Positions 23,332-34,500 of a DNA stretch of 64,000 nt are shown one piece after another. The translations under genes and the position numbers were made by a program. Every line of letters begins with the position of its first letter. Within the stretch, counting starts at the first letter, position 1. Source of the DNA: Hydnum rufescens UP504 (Eukaryota > Basidiomycota > Agaricomycetes > Cantharellales > Hydnaceae); contig MU128909.1 of assembly GCA_014904985.1 (NCBI GenBank), forward strand, positions 720,602-784,601. The letters are read 5' to 3'. Below the pieces are notes generated by a model. The model saw only the letters and a program-made list of their open reading frames with translations, did no database searches and was not told where the DNA came from.

Positions 23332-25669
23332 ATGTCATCTCACCATCCCACCACTGGCGTCACAGACAAAAAGCGAAAGCGTCAGAGACGCCCTTCCGTT
23401 CACGATAACGACGACGACGACGACGAAGACGAGCGCGAAGACGACATGCAGCAGCAAGAACCGGGTTCTTCTCTTCCCATCGGCGGGTTAAATCGAGGCT
23501 TTGCATGCATGGGCTGTCGCAAACGAAAGAGCCGGTACGCCCTCCTCACCGTCGGGTCTAGTTCGCGAGTCTCACGCGCCTAACAGGTGCGATACCAATC
23601 GCCCATCTTGCGAACAATGTATCAAGGCCAGAATGCCCTGCATATATGATGATCGCCCTCCAAAGAGGCCTACCGATCTTGTGAGTACTCTTCCAATGAT
23701 CGTTCATGTACTTGGCCCTTATAATCATGTGCAGCTTAAAGAAAGAATAAAAGAGCTCGAAGACCAAGTAAAATCTCTCGAGCGATTGAACCCCGGTATC
23801 CTGGGCGCCTCATCTGGTTCAGGCCGACAGCCTTCCCCTGGTACCTCGCAGGCGGCGCTCAACCAGGCCCAGTGGGACTCGCCGTCAAGTCCTGGATCTG
23901 CTCCTGAACAGCTCCCTGGTACATCATCGGCTTTCTTCGCTGAAAGGCGATTGCCTCGTAACACATCCAACGTTCGCGCAGGTTCTGAGCGTCATTCGTC
24001 GAACCCTCTGGCACCATTCCCCCGTGGCCCCTCGGAAGCAAATATCCTCGCCCTTGTGCCTGACATTTCCAATGATCCTTTACCTCCTCATTTGGATCAA
24101 CAACAGCTGTAACGTATCATCTCTTTCTCTCGAGGACCGCGCCACTCACCCTACGCTGTAGATTCACAATATTTTTCAGACACCGTCATCAGGTTTATTT
24201 CGATATTTCGGTTTCCCGATTCTGGCAATCTGTCGCGCCGCGTAATGCCATGTCGTCATCGTCTTCTGGCGGTGCCGACCAGAACGCTCCACATCCAGCA
24301 TTGCTTAATGCTATCTATCTTCTGGCCTGCTTTTTCTCTGGGTCCCCCGAACTGAATTCGTACGAAGCTCTCTTCCTCCAACGCGCCCGCCAAGCCATCG
24401 CCAATGCTCTCGAACAAGCTGATCGTTTGCAACACTCCATCCAAGCCGCATCGCTCGTCGCGATGTATCTTCATGCCAAAGGCAGAGTGTTAGAGGGCTA
24501 CTATATTTCTTGTGCAACCGCCCGCTTCGCTGTCGGATGCGGTCTTCATCAGGTGGAGTCTCCAGTCTGGAATGGTCCGAGCCGCCACACTTCACTGGGT
24601 GCTACCCCGCTCCCTGGCGTTCCACCCTTACTTGAACCACCTCGCGACCCCACCGAACTTGGAGAGCGGATTCATATTTGGTGGCAAGTAAGTGTTGTAT
24701 GCAAGATGATGTCAAGTGCTTACTCACATAGTCTCTTCTTTTGACAGACGTGGATGGTGGACCAATGCTCAGCAATAGCGACAAATCTGCCCCCTGCTCT
24801 TCTGGACTCCACCGACCCATACTCGCGAATCGAAACTGGTTTTCCCCATGGTATGTCGGAATTCGAGACGGGGAGTCTTCAGATCGGTCGGTCAAACGTG
24901 AACCTCGGGACCTTACGGTCGTTATACATCCAGACTCCCCCCACCAGGGGACCGTATCATAGTCAGAACCAGAACGTATTCGATGGAAGACGTATGGCTA
25001 TGGTAGTCAAGGCTACCGAGTTGTTCTCTGCTGCATGGAAATTGTCCAAGCACGGTGCGGCTCTACGATCTTTCCCATGCGACTTAGAGTCTCATCTCAC
25101 AGCGAGGCTTTTTTTTACTGACAGATTTGAAGGATGAGATGTTCAGAGATGCATTCAACACTACGGATGCAGCTATCCACCGCTTTTCGAACGCCCTCCC
25201 GAGTCTGATGACGGAGGAAGGCGGGGTGGTTCCTGCATATATTCTTCCTCGCTCGTTCGCGCTTGCGGCTGTGATCCAGTTACATTGGATTGTGGCCATT
25301 GAGCATGATCACATCCACCCGAGTTATCAGATTTGCCTCAATGCGGCAACGGATATGGTCGCTATCATTGATGACATTGTTCAGGTCGACTTCAGCTATT
25401 TGGAATTGCATGTCGGAGTGAGTCCCAGATCTGCGCTTGATTTCTTTGTCCACCATTCATTGACCGCTTCCCTGTATGATTTATGGTAGACATGCTGGAA
25501 ACTGACGGCAGATGTGCTATTGCGTGAAATGCTACGTGCACAGCGCCGCGATCCCGAGATGGCTATGAGTTACCAGGTCGCGCTTGGGAAAGTCCAGGAT
25601 GCGATGAGAAGACTGAGCCAGGTGTATCCTGTACTCACCGAATTATGGCAGCATGAGGGACGTGCTTGA
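23332..25669 (+). CDS. Zn2Cys6 transcription factor with fungal-specific domain (paralogue 2)
   Basis: Zinc-cluster regulator. The ATG at 23332 starts MSSHHPTTGVTDKKRKRQRR, then an Asp/Glu run (DDDDDEDEREDD), then GFACMGCRKRKSR, an intron, and CDTNRPSCEQCIKARMPCIY, giving the six-cysteine cluster CX2CX6CX6CX2CX6C. A second intron leads to a coiled coil (LKERIKELEDQVKSLERL) and a Ser/Pro linker. The fungal-specific domain is seen in HPALLNAIYLLACFFSGSPE, EGYYISCATARFAVGCGLHQ and ELGERIHIWWQ. The C-terminal half has AIHRFSNALPSLMTEEGG and ends VLTELWQHEGRA with stop at 25667-25669. Nearly every block has a counterpart in the genes at 12211-14567 and 34501-37183. Confidence 0.88.
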
Positions 25670-26273
25670 ACCAAACTTCGGCCTTCAAGCTGTCTCACAA
25701 CCAGCGATCCACCTACTATTTCCTATCCAGTCAATCCCCCAGCACCTCTGCCGCGACCACTCCAGATTTGCATCCTAATCAGCCCAACTTTCCAGCCTTA
25801 TACCCAGTGCAATCACCGTCTCGTCGCGGTCCACATAACCTATGATGATTTGGTGCAGTGTGTGGGACCACATAGAGATCCTCATACGTGCCTCTTTGTC
25901 TGTTTCCGACCTAGCCAATTTGCACATAGCCCTCACATCATCCCTATTCCTACATCTATATTCGTTCTTTCAGACTCTCGGATTATCTCCACGCTCTTGT
26001 ATGTCAAGGACACTGTCTCCGCCCATGTGTATCGCTCCCTCATTGAGTCTTCCTCGGCCTATCCTCACTTCTCTACCACCGAGGATGCTCATGCTCATCC
26101 CTTCTCGCATCGTACGACATGGACTGTTATCGAATCCACCGCTTTGTTCTGACATTTTCTTTTTCCCTTCGTTTTCGGTGCTCAAATACACGTCACGGTC
26201 GTCCCCTAGTTGTTTTTCACCGCTTTCTTCATTGCTGCTGTCGCTAGTTACCTATTTGCTCTGTTAGTGGGGG
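25670..26273. other. Intergenic
   Basis: Pyrimidine-rich 3' flank of the zinc-cluster gene. It overlaps a 141-codon plus-strand open frame that is low complexity and has no recognisable domain. Confidence 0.5.
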
Positions 26274-26280
26274 TATAAAT
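26274..26280 (+). promoter_or_regulatory. TATA box upstream of a truncated open frame
   Basis: TATAAAT lies 54-60 bp before the ATG at 26334, normal spacing for a fungal core promoter. It suggests that an expressed gene once started here. Confidence 0.4.
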
Positions 26281-26333
26281 ACTTGTCTGTGTGGGATTTA
26301 TCAGCTAATTTGAGGAATTCACGACGACCCACA

Positions 26334-26528
26334 ATGTCGTTTGTATCGAGGCCATCATTACGCGAAAATTTCAACAACCAGGTCTTTCTGATTGCCCCTA
26401 AGGAGCCGATCCCTCATAGCTATATATACCAAAACATAGAATGGAAGCCCAGTGAAATCATCGAGGGCCCGTTAGGACCCCCGCCACTGAGGTTGGCAGC
26501 CTGCACGCTCCCACCGGGAATTTTTTGA
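26334..26528 (+). pseudogene. 5' fragment of a gene interrupted by repeat DNA
   Basis: Sixty-four codons from a well-placed ATG (MSFVSRPSLRENFNNQVFLI, then APKEPIPHSYIYQNIEWKP). The protein-like sequence stops at about 26448, exactly where a repeat-like unit with ends CCAGTGAAA begins; the remaining codons to the stop read into it. No continuation was found downstream. It could be the N-terminus of a gene cut by an insertion, or the remnant of a short leader of a repeat-encoded gene. No family recognised. Confidence 0.35.
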
Positions 26529-27112
26529 GATTTTTGAGGCCGACACTAGCACGGTTTCCCGGGAGTTTGGAGCTCAAAATCCGCATCACATAGAACAATT
26601 CACCGGGAGGGGGGCTCATGGTGGTAAAGTACATGGTACGTGGTACCTGGAAGTTTGGTGTCCTTGGTGGTGTAACGTTGGTAGCCTGGCTAGATCAGTG
26701 GTCATGGAGTGAAGGTACAAGCCTGGATTGGTTCTCTTTTTTGCTATCCTCAAGATATCATTAGTCTGCTTCTATACAGGTGGTTTCCATTTTACTACAG
26801 ACCCGGTTTGAGTGGCTACTAAAAATTTTTCTCTTCTCCCTTGTTCTCTATTTTGGGAGGCTTCAGCGCGATGGCTAAACTGCGGACAAGTATGCCGTTA
26901 ACAACCCCGCCAGAGGAGGCCCTGGCAAGTCTACTGGAAAAGCACGTGCCAGAGATCTCTGCACTTCCCCCCCTGTCCTGGAAATGATTGATACCCTTTT
27001 TTTTTTTTTTTAAATTTACCTAGTACGCGCCCTACCGGGAATTTGGGGCAATTTTGGAAGCCAGGACGCCCCCACCGGGAAAATTTTGGAATTCTGGGCT
27101 CATTTTCACTGG
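26449..27112. mobile_element. Possible small non-autonomous element with short inverted ends
   Basis: CCAGTGAAA at 26449-26457 and its complement TTTCACTGG at 27104-27112 bound a non-coding stretch of about 660 bp. Inside, the phrase accgggaa followed by a T-rich run occurs three times (near 26515, 27037 and 27080). Nine-base ends are short and no target-site duplication is clear, so this is tentative. A T tract lies at about 26997-27011. Confidence 0.3.
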
Positions 27113-27512
27113 TTCAGAACTACAGATTTAGGGTGTCAACCTGAGTGACGGGGGTCCTGGTCCGTGAGCTTAAAAACAAATAACAAATAAAATCTGACTC
27201 ATTATAACATATAGTGATGATACCAACTCCAATCTAAATTTCAAACCTATGGGAGGCTTGATCCGGCCAGACGGAGCTCGCCCTTTTGAAACGCCCCCCG
27301 GTTAGGGATTGAAAATTCGTGTACCTGGGATCTGGCATGCCTTGGAAAGATCCATGAACCACCAAAAATTAAAATCAAAATTAAATAAAGCTTTGTAATT
27401 ACCTTCTCCACTGCCCTCCACCATAATGTCGCCCGGGGTTGACGGCGCTAAACGTGCATAACCATTGGTAACATTGACCAGACTCATAGGAAGTATGGGG
27501 AGTGGAGAGCCA

Positions 27513-27553
27513 GGAATTGCAGTGGGAACGAGTTGAACCGGGGCCTAATATAT
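27513..27553. repeat. Direct repeat copy 1
   Basis: About 41 bp beginning ggaattgcagtg and containing cgagttgaaccggggcc then aatata. It recurs at 28062-28104 with a few changes. Confidence 0.75.
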
Positions 27554-28061
27554 CGGGTAGCGGCGACAAGCGCCAATCCCCGACTCTTAAGCCCGTTGTC
27601 ATATATTTTTCATCAAGTTAGTTTTTGGACATTTCGAAGCAATGCTCTGCGTTTCCGGCGCAGTGGACGAGGAGGTCGAGTGCTGATGACGATGACCCAA
27701 CTCACGCAAGTCAAATAGAATATGCGGAGCCGGCCCGTCGTGATGAAGTCCTCGCAGAACATAGAGCTGCTACGGTGCAGATTGATTACAACCTCATACT
27801 CGTCTTAGAAAGGAAGGAAATGCAACAGGGGATAAAAACATGTTGTTATTCAGCACAGGTCCAAGCCAACAATATTGCACATGCTGGATGTGAAGTATCG
27901 CGGAAGTCTACCATTTCCGAAATCTAAGGGCGGTCGAGATAAGCTGTTGGGCTCCGTCATCGGGCTTCCTCTCTTTAGGAATTGTCGTCTCAGAATCCAG
28001 CCCAAGATAAGAGGACACAGTCCCTCCAATTGCTCATCTTGTCTTAATGGCTGGGTATTCG

Positions 28062-28104
28062 GGAATTGCAGTGTGAAAACGAGTTGAACCGGGGCCCAAT
28101 ATAC
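28062..28104. repeat. Direct repeat copy 2
   Basis: Second copy of the 27513-27553 repeat, same orientation, about 550 bp downstream. The spacing and orientation are compatible with short terminal direct repeats or with two copies of one dispersed repeat. Confidence 0.75.
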
Positions 28105-28128
28105 TGTACTCCCGTATGAAAGGGATTT

Positions 28129-28184
28129 TAGCGTTACGTTACGCTACTTACACCTAAAAATAAATTTTGGTTACGCGTTACGCC
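28129..28184. repeat. TTACG-iterated motif cluster
   Basis: tagcgttacgttacgct at 28129-28145 is nearly palindromic and is followed at 28169-28184 by ggttacgcgttacgcc, a related motif. The first motif recurs exactly at 28549-28565. Confidence 0.6.
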
Positions 28185-28548
28185 AAAAACTGAGGCAACA
28201 CTGCGGCAAAGGCCTCTGCAAGGCTCTGCTTTCCAATGCTCCTCGATGTGGACAAGTCACTAGCAGATGCCAAATACTCAAGGTCCTCCCAAGGTGGTTG
28301 GAGATGTGTCTATTATGGATGGTTAGAGCATATTTCATTGAGAGGAGACTATTTACATGCATTTACATCGAGTCACGTTCCGAATCAGAGTTTGAGGGCA
28401 TCATTTTGTGGCCTCGAAATGCACATTTCGTTTGTCGCTTGCCTGGAACAAAATTTCGAGCCGTTATTCTGGAGTCCGGACGTATGAAAGCATCCCCCTC
28501 CCTCCCAGGCTGTTACGTTATTTCTGAGATTGTTACACCAGTTTCGAG

Positions 28549-28565
28549 TAGCGTTACGTTACGCT
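28549..28565. repeat. TTACG motif, second exact copy
   Basis: The 17-mer tagcgttacgttacgct is identical to 28129-28145 and 420 bp away, in the same orientation. Confidence 0.7.
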
Positions 28566-28663
28566 TTCATAGATTTCGCAGGAGTACAGTAAGTCAAAAA
28601 TAGCACACAATCACTCCCACCAACTCCTGACCAACATCCACATCGGTGATATTCGGCAGTGGT

Positions 28664-28711
28664 CTAGGTATCGGCCTAGGGGCCCAGAAATTCGGGAGGG
28701 CCGGGACCTAG
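28664..28711. repeat. Imperfect hairpin
   Basis: Arms ctaggtatcggcc (28664-28676) and ggccgggacctag (28699-28711) pair with two mismatches around a 22-bp loop. It lies just before a T tract. Confidence 0.5.
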
Positions 28712-30522
28712 GTTTGCTGTTTTTTTTTTGGTGAATTGAAAATCTCTCCAAAAATCCGTGAACTACAACAGATCAAGGCGCTCCCGGGGGATCCTGGAGG
28801 GATCCTGGAGTTACAGCTGATAAAATATGTGCATGCACTTTCTCGTTCGGACAGTTCCGCCAGCGTTATTGCGGCACAGCCTGGAGCTAAGGGTGATTGG
28901 GGTCCTTCATTGGAGAGTACAGCCTATTTATGCATCCACACTCTCGTAGACAAGTATGATGGGCATCCCAATGGCGAACCATGTCCTATTTCTTCTCATT
29001 GCGGACAGCCGGAACATTGGGACCCTGGATGTGGAGGCTGTGGCACGTCAAAGTCGGATCGGAACTATCGGACTGAGAAAGTTGCGAAAGTGGCCTACAC
29101 ATATTTTGTCAGCTGTATGCATTTGCCCCACGAACATTGTGGCACTGCCCAAGCTTGGTGATCGACACATTCTATTGAAAGCCCGGATCTTACGCAGGAG
29201 ATACAGTCTGCCTTAATACATCGTCTGTGCGTGTTGAAAAAATCCCATGCATTATCAATAGTTTTCTCAGTCGCGGCAGCCGACCAATTGGAATTTGACA
29301 TTTTGCTGCCAGACATTTGCTGAGAGAGGATGGATCCCCGAGTCCATCTCCGATGGGATGCAGGGTGTAGGAGTGGGACGCCGCCAGTATACACAACTTA
29401 CAATTGCCGAGCCGGGGCAGGTGAATCAATTATGTGGTGGACTTTTTTTAGAATCGTCCTGCCTCAATTCCCCCTGAGAGTGGGATATGTGAACATTTTA
29501 TGGTTCATCTCTACTGAGCGTGCCGAGAGAAAATGTTCATGAGAGGTCGGAATCAACACATGGCCTTCCTTTCTTAATTTAGAAATTTGTTATGACCTCA
29601 CCTCAACTGCCTTGGTACTTCAAGTCATGTCAGGAAAGTTTCATAGCCACATCAGACATTTGATGAGGAAATTCAAGAAAAACTGATATGAAAAGCAGTC
29701 AATAATGTTCACGGTTTAAGCCTTGAATGACTCCCCAAGAAAGTAAGCTTGTACTGTATACTCATCTGTGCTAAAAGTGCCGTAATTGTACCTTAATTTT
29801 CAGTAAATTCATCAAATATGGTGTATGGTTCGAGGCTCCAGCCTATTTCGTCCTTCGGCGAGCACGGATGAGCAATTATCTAATCGCTGGAGTCTGAAAA
29901 CACGGAATATTGCCTTAGTAGACATGCCATTAGATAAAGCGAGTGGATTGAGCTCACAACCTCATGGTTCAGTCCACTCGACCAAGGTCAATTCCGCTCG
30001 TTAGTGTTTTCTCAACACCCGCTCCCTTTGTTCCCCTTTGTCCACAAAACAATGTGCCTAATCTAATTAATCCCTCTCAGGGCTCATCGTTTCAGGCTAA
30101 ATTCTAATCTAGCAACACTTGATGAAAATTTGCATCCGACATTACCCAGTCCCGGTCCCACTCCAGCCAATAAAGAACTGCATTTGTACGTAGTCCTTAT
30201 CTTTGCACAAGTACCTACAGTGACGTACAGAGTGTCCTCGGCATCTGCCGGCAGCCATGTCCCACATGCGGCACGTGACCGCAGGTGTGCGCCCTCATTG
30301 ACCTGCTGATAGGTTAGAAACTTCTGGGATATTGAGCATAGCATGATTTGTGTGACAGCATGACTGAATAATGACTGGATAATTGGTCAAAATTAAAGAG
30401 TAACTATGCCAGTATATCACACTCAGCATCGGCTGTCATGACAAATGGAGCAGAGATTGCATTCATAAGCGAAAGCAAAGGCAGCTTTTCTTATCCACTC
30501 CCTATTACATGAGTACTATATT

Positions 30523-30541
30523 CCCGCTACCTAGTAGCGGG
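30523..30541. repeat. Perfect 8-bp-stem hairpin
   Basis: CCCGCTAC, loop CTA, GTAGCGGG. A short perfect palindrome in the repeat-rich interval; role unknown. Confidence 0.6.
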
Positions 30542-32326
30542 TCTTGGCGGCCCAGATTCCCAGATTTACTATAAAATAGACGGGACCTCTGAGAAAAGTG
30601 TGCGTCCACCCACGTGATAGTGCCGCATTCCAGGACCCTCCGCTTTTCCGTCATCTCTTCAAGTTCGTTATCCTCCTCCCTTGTCTTTTGTTTCAGACTT
30701 GCTGCGTGTTTCCGTTTCCCGGCCTCTTTGCCATAGAATTTTTCCCTTGTTCCATGTAGCTCGCCACAGAACAAACACTGAAAAATTCAACATCAGCCCC
30801 GCTGACAAACAAACCATTTATAGTGCGCTCAATGGATGAAGAATCCTCGAGAAAAACAGCACTCCCGCCCGCCTCAATCCCTGTTTTCCCAACTCCCAAA
30901 GGCTTCTCATCGATAAAGAGGAATTCGACGCCTGCGTCAGAGAATCCACGGGATCAGATAGTGACGATAAAATGGAAAGGCCTTCGGTCGGTTCTAAGCC
31001 GACGGATTTCTTATTTGGGAGACATACTGACATTGTTACCAAACAGAGATGAAGGGAAGAAGTAGTTTTTGTCTTTCTCATTACTTACCCAGATAGATCT
31101 ATATGTGTTTCTCTGCAACAAAAAGAATGCAAACGACGAGCTGGTAGCGGGCTCTGCCGCACAGTCGGCCTTAGTCGTTATAATCTACTGGGCGCTTGGC
31201 GATCCACTTGACCAGTAGAACGACCCGGAACACTTTTTCCCAGTTCATCATCATTTTTCTATCCCCCTTCATCCCAAATTCATCCTATACACCTTAATAA
31301 CACCTTGTCCACTGCCATGTATTTTAAACGCGGAGTATGATTGTTTTTATGTGGACGCGACGGCACGGCACTGCGCACTATCTCCAGACAGTGTTCCATC
31401 TTGCAAGTCAGATTACGAGACGATGGAAGAGTTTCGTTCATCATTTTCAGTATAAACAAAGGCACATTCTCCCTTCACAGAAGATTAGATCGGTTGCTAC
31501 ACCAAATCACCAAATGCATGTTCACCTACGCAGAGACAAGTTCTTGTTGTCCCCTCCCGGACTTCCGCGGAGTCCTTGATGGCGGAGATACGGGTGATAA
31601 GTGGGCGGTACACCACTTTTTTTAGGGGGTCCCAAAGAAATTCATCGTGATCCGCGGAATTTATGTTCCCAAGAGCAGCTAGTGCCCCACATCTCCGTGC
31701 ACTGGTGTTTTATATGAGATTCCGTTCGACAGAATTTGCCCAAGGGTACCCCTTTTGGATTGATTGGCGCATAATTCCAGCTAATTTAAAATACTGAAGG
31801 TTCGTCACTAATTCTGACTCATAGCCAACAAATTAAAGGGGGGGGGCGATCTCAGGGGATCTCAGGTGCTTTCCGGTTCCGACGCTAGTCAAACACCCAT
31901 CATGGAAGGTCACTCAAGAAATATCGTTACATAATCATCCTCGATGCCGCGGAGTGGAGGTGGAAAAACCCCTGATGCCCTAATACAATACTATATTATG
32001 TAGCGATTGCACCCTCGTCGCTATCCAATATTTTTTTTTGGTGGGCAGATCTTTTCAGAATAGCTAGCTTAAGGGGACATCTTCCAGGGCTCTTCTCTGA
32101 CCAAGTCCAGGGGTAATCCAGAGAGCAATGCGTTTTTCGTGCGTCAATGCCGAGAAGCGTCGCTCGGGGCCAGTAGCAACCTTTTTTGATTTTGAAGTAG
32201 ATTCAAAGCTGCAAGTTTGGCCTAAACTGCACCGTAATTTCATCCACGGAGCTCCGATGCCAACAGCTCTGGGTGTGGAACCCGTTGTTCGATCAGAACT
32301 AGATCTGCTCCAAACACGTCTTGATC

Positions 32327-32350
32327 TGTGCTAGTGTGCTAGTGTGCTAG
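32327..32350. repeat. Tandem repeat (tgtgctag) x3
   Basis: Three exact 8-bp units followed by a partial fourth (tgt). A short microsatellite-like array in non-coding DNA. Confidence 0.8.
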
Positions 32351-32926
32351 TGTATGGAGGTAAGTCTCGATTTATCAAGCGGATTGCCCGATATGGCGTC
32401 AAAGGCGGTGAGCGCCTCGTGAGCCGTGAAAGAGCATGGTTCACAACCTCATATCTCATATGCTTGCTACCAGTTTGCGCCACATGCTCTCAGGCTCTCA
32501 GGGATGGCAATCGGGGGTTGGAACATCCCTGACGCCATCTGCACACAGTATGCTGTTGTAGAGTGATCTCTTTCGGCAGGGGGTTGACCCAGTGACTAAT
32601 CCCAGCCTTCACATCATATCACTTTGGCATCACACAACGATCTCGCGTACCGAGGATATTCACGCCGTGGTGCTGCTCCCGACGTTACTCACGATTTCGT
32701 AGGGCGAGTCAGGCCACTAAGCCACTGACGTCCCCTCGAATGTGCGAAAGGTCCAATATCCCATTCCTCGACACTAGGATTCGACAGTAATGTGAAAACA
32801 GTTATATCCACACCCCCTCTAAATTGACATCCCCGCCCGTGCCTCGCCCGGAACCGACCAAGAGATCGAACATCGAACATGTCGAAGGAATAAAATAAAA
32901 TAATAAGTTCCAACCAGGTATATATT

Positions 32927-34088
<1,162 letters not shown>

Positions 34089-34500
34089 CGCGTTCCAGTT
34101 TTGGGTCTGGTGTTGGGATGTGTGTTTTCAAGGGATTTCCGGTTGGTTCGGGAAATAGATCGGGGGAGCAAGGGAGAGAGAGAAGCACTCCCCTACGCGG
34201 CCCTGCCTATCTGGGATCTGTTCTAGGAAGTTTGGGGCGGTTGGGGATACGCGAGCACGCAACTTCCCGCGGAACCAACTTTCGCCAACCGGAACTTCAA
34301 AGTTCCAAGTTCAAATACCCAATTGCAATTCGTCTGTTTCAAGATGTCTTTTAATCCCTCTCAGAACAGGGGCAGAGCGAGGTGATTGTGGAAAGAGGGC
34401 ACAAAAAAGAGTTGTAATGAATATAAAGCAAAATATAACGACAGCTGCATTAAACACAAAAGCGAGAGGTATACAATGTAAAAAGCCGTTTCTCACGGAA
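34089..34500. other. Intergenic
   Basis: Promoter of ADK1 and 3' flank of the third Zn2Cys6 gene. Contains a 61-codon minus-strand frame with hydrophobic residues that I do not consider real. Confidence 0.5.

Larger units (their letters stand above)
26540..32926. other. Gene-poor, repeat-rich interval
   Basis: More than 6 kb without a recognisable gene. Open frames are short and none shows domains or a believable exon chain; a 141-codon frame at 28736-29161 is the longest and has no recognisable motif. The interval holds direct repeats, hairpins and tandem repeats listed separately, homopolymer T runs (near 27000, 28725 and 32030), and a G run near 31840. Base composition and sequence texture differ from the flanking gene-dense DNA. 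It is most simply explained as decayed transposon or MITE sequence, but no transposase or reverse transcriptase motif was seen. Confidence 0.6.

Noticed and set aside
25842..26267. 141-codon plus-strand frame after the second Zn2Cys6 gene
   Set aside because: Ser/Leu-rich low complexity without splice or domain support; likely 3' flank.
28736..29161. 141-codon open frame in the repeat-rich interval
   Set aside because: No motif, no intron evidence, and it overlaps low-complexity repeat DNA; coding not supported.
29828..29840. GGTTCGAGGCTCC, resembling a tRNA B box
   Set aside because: No A box at a suitable distance upstream and no cloverleaf could be drawn.
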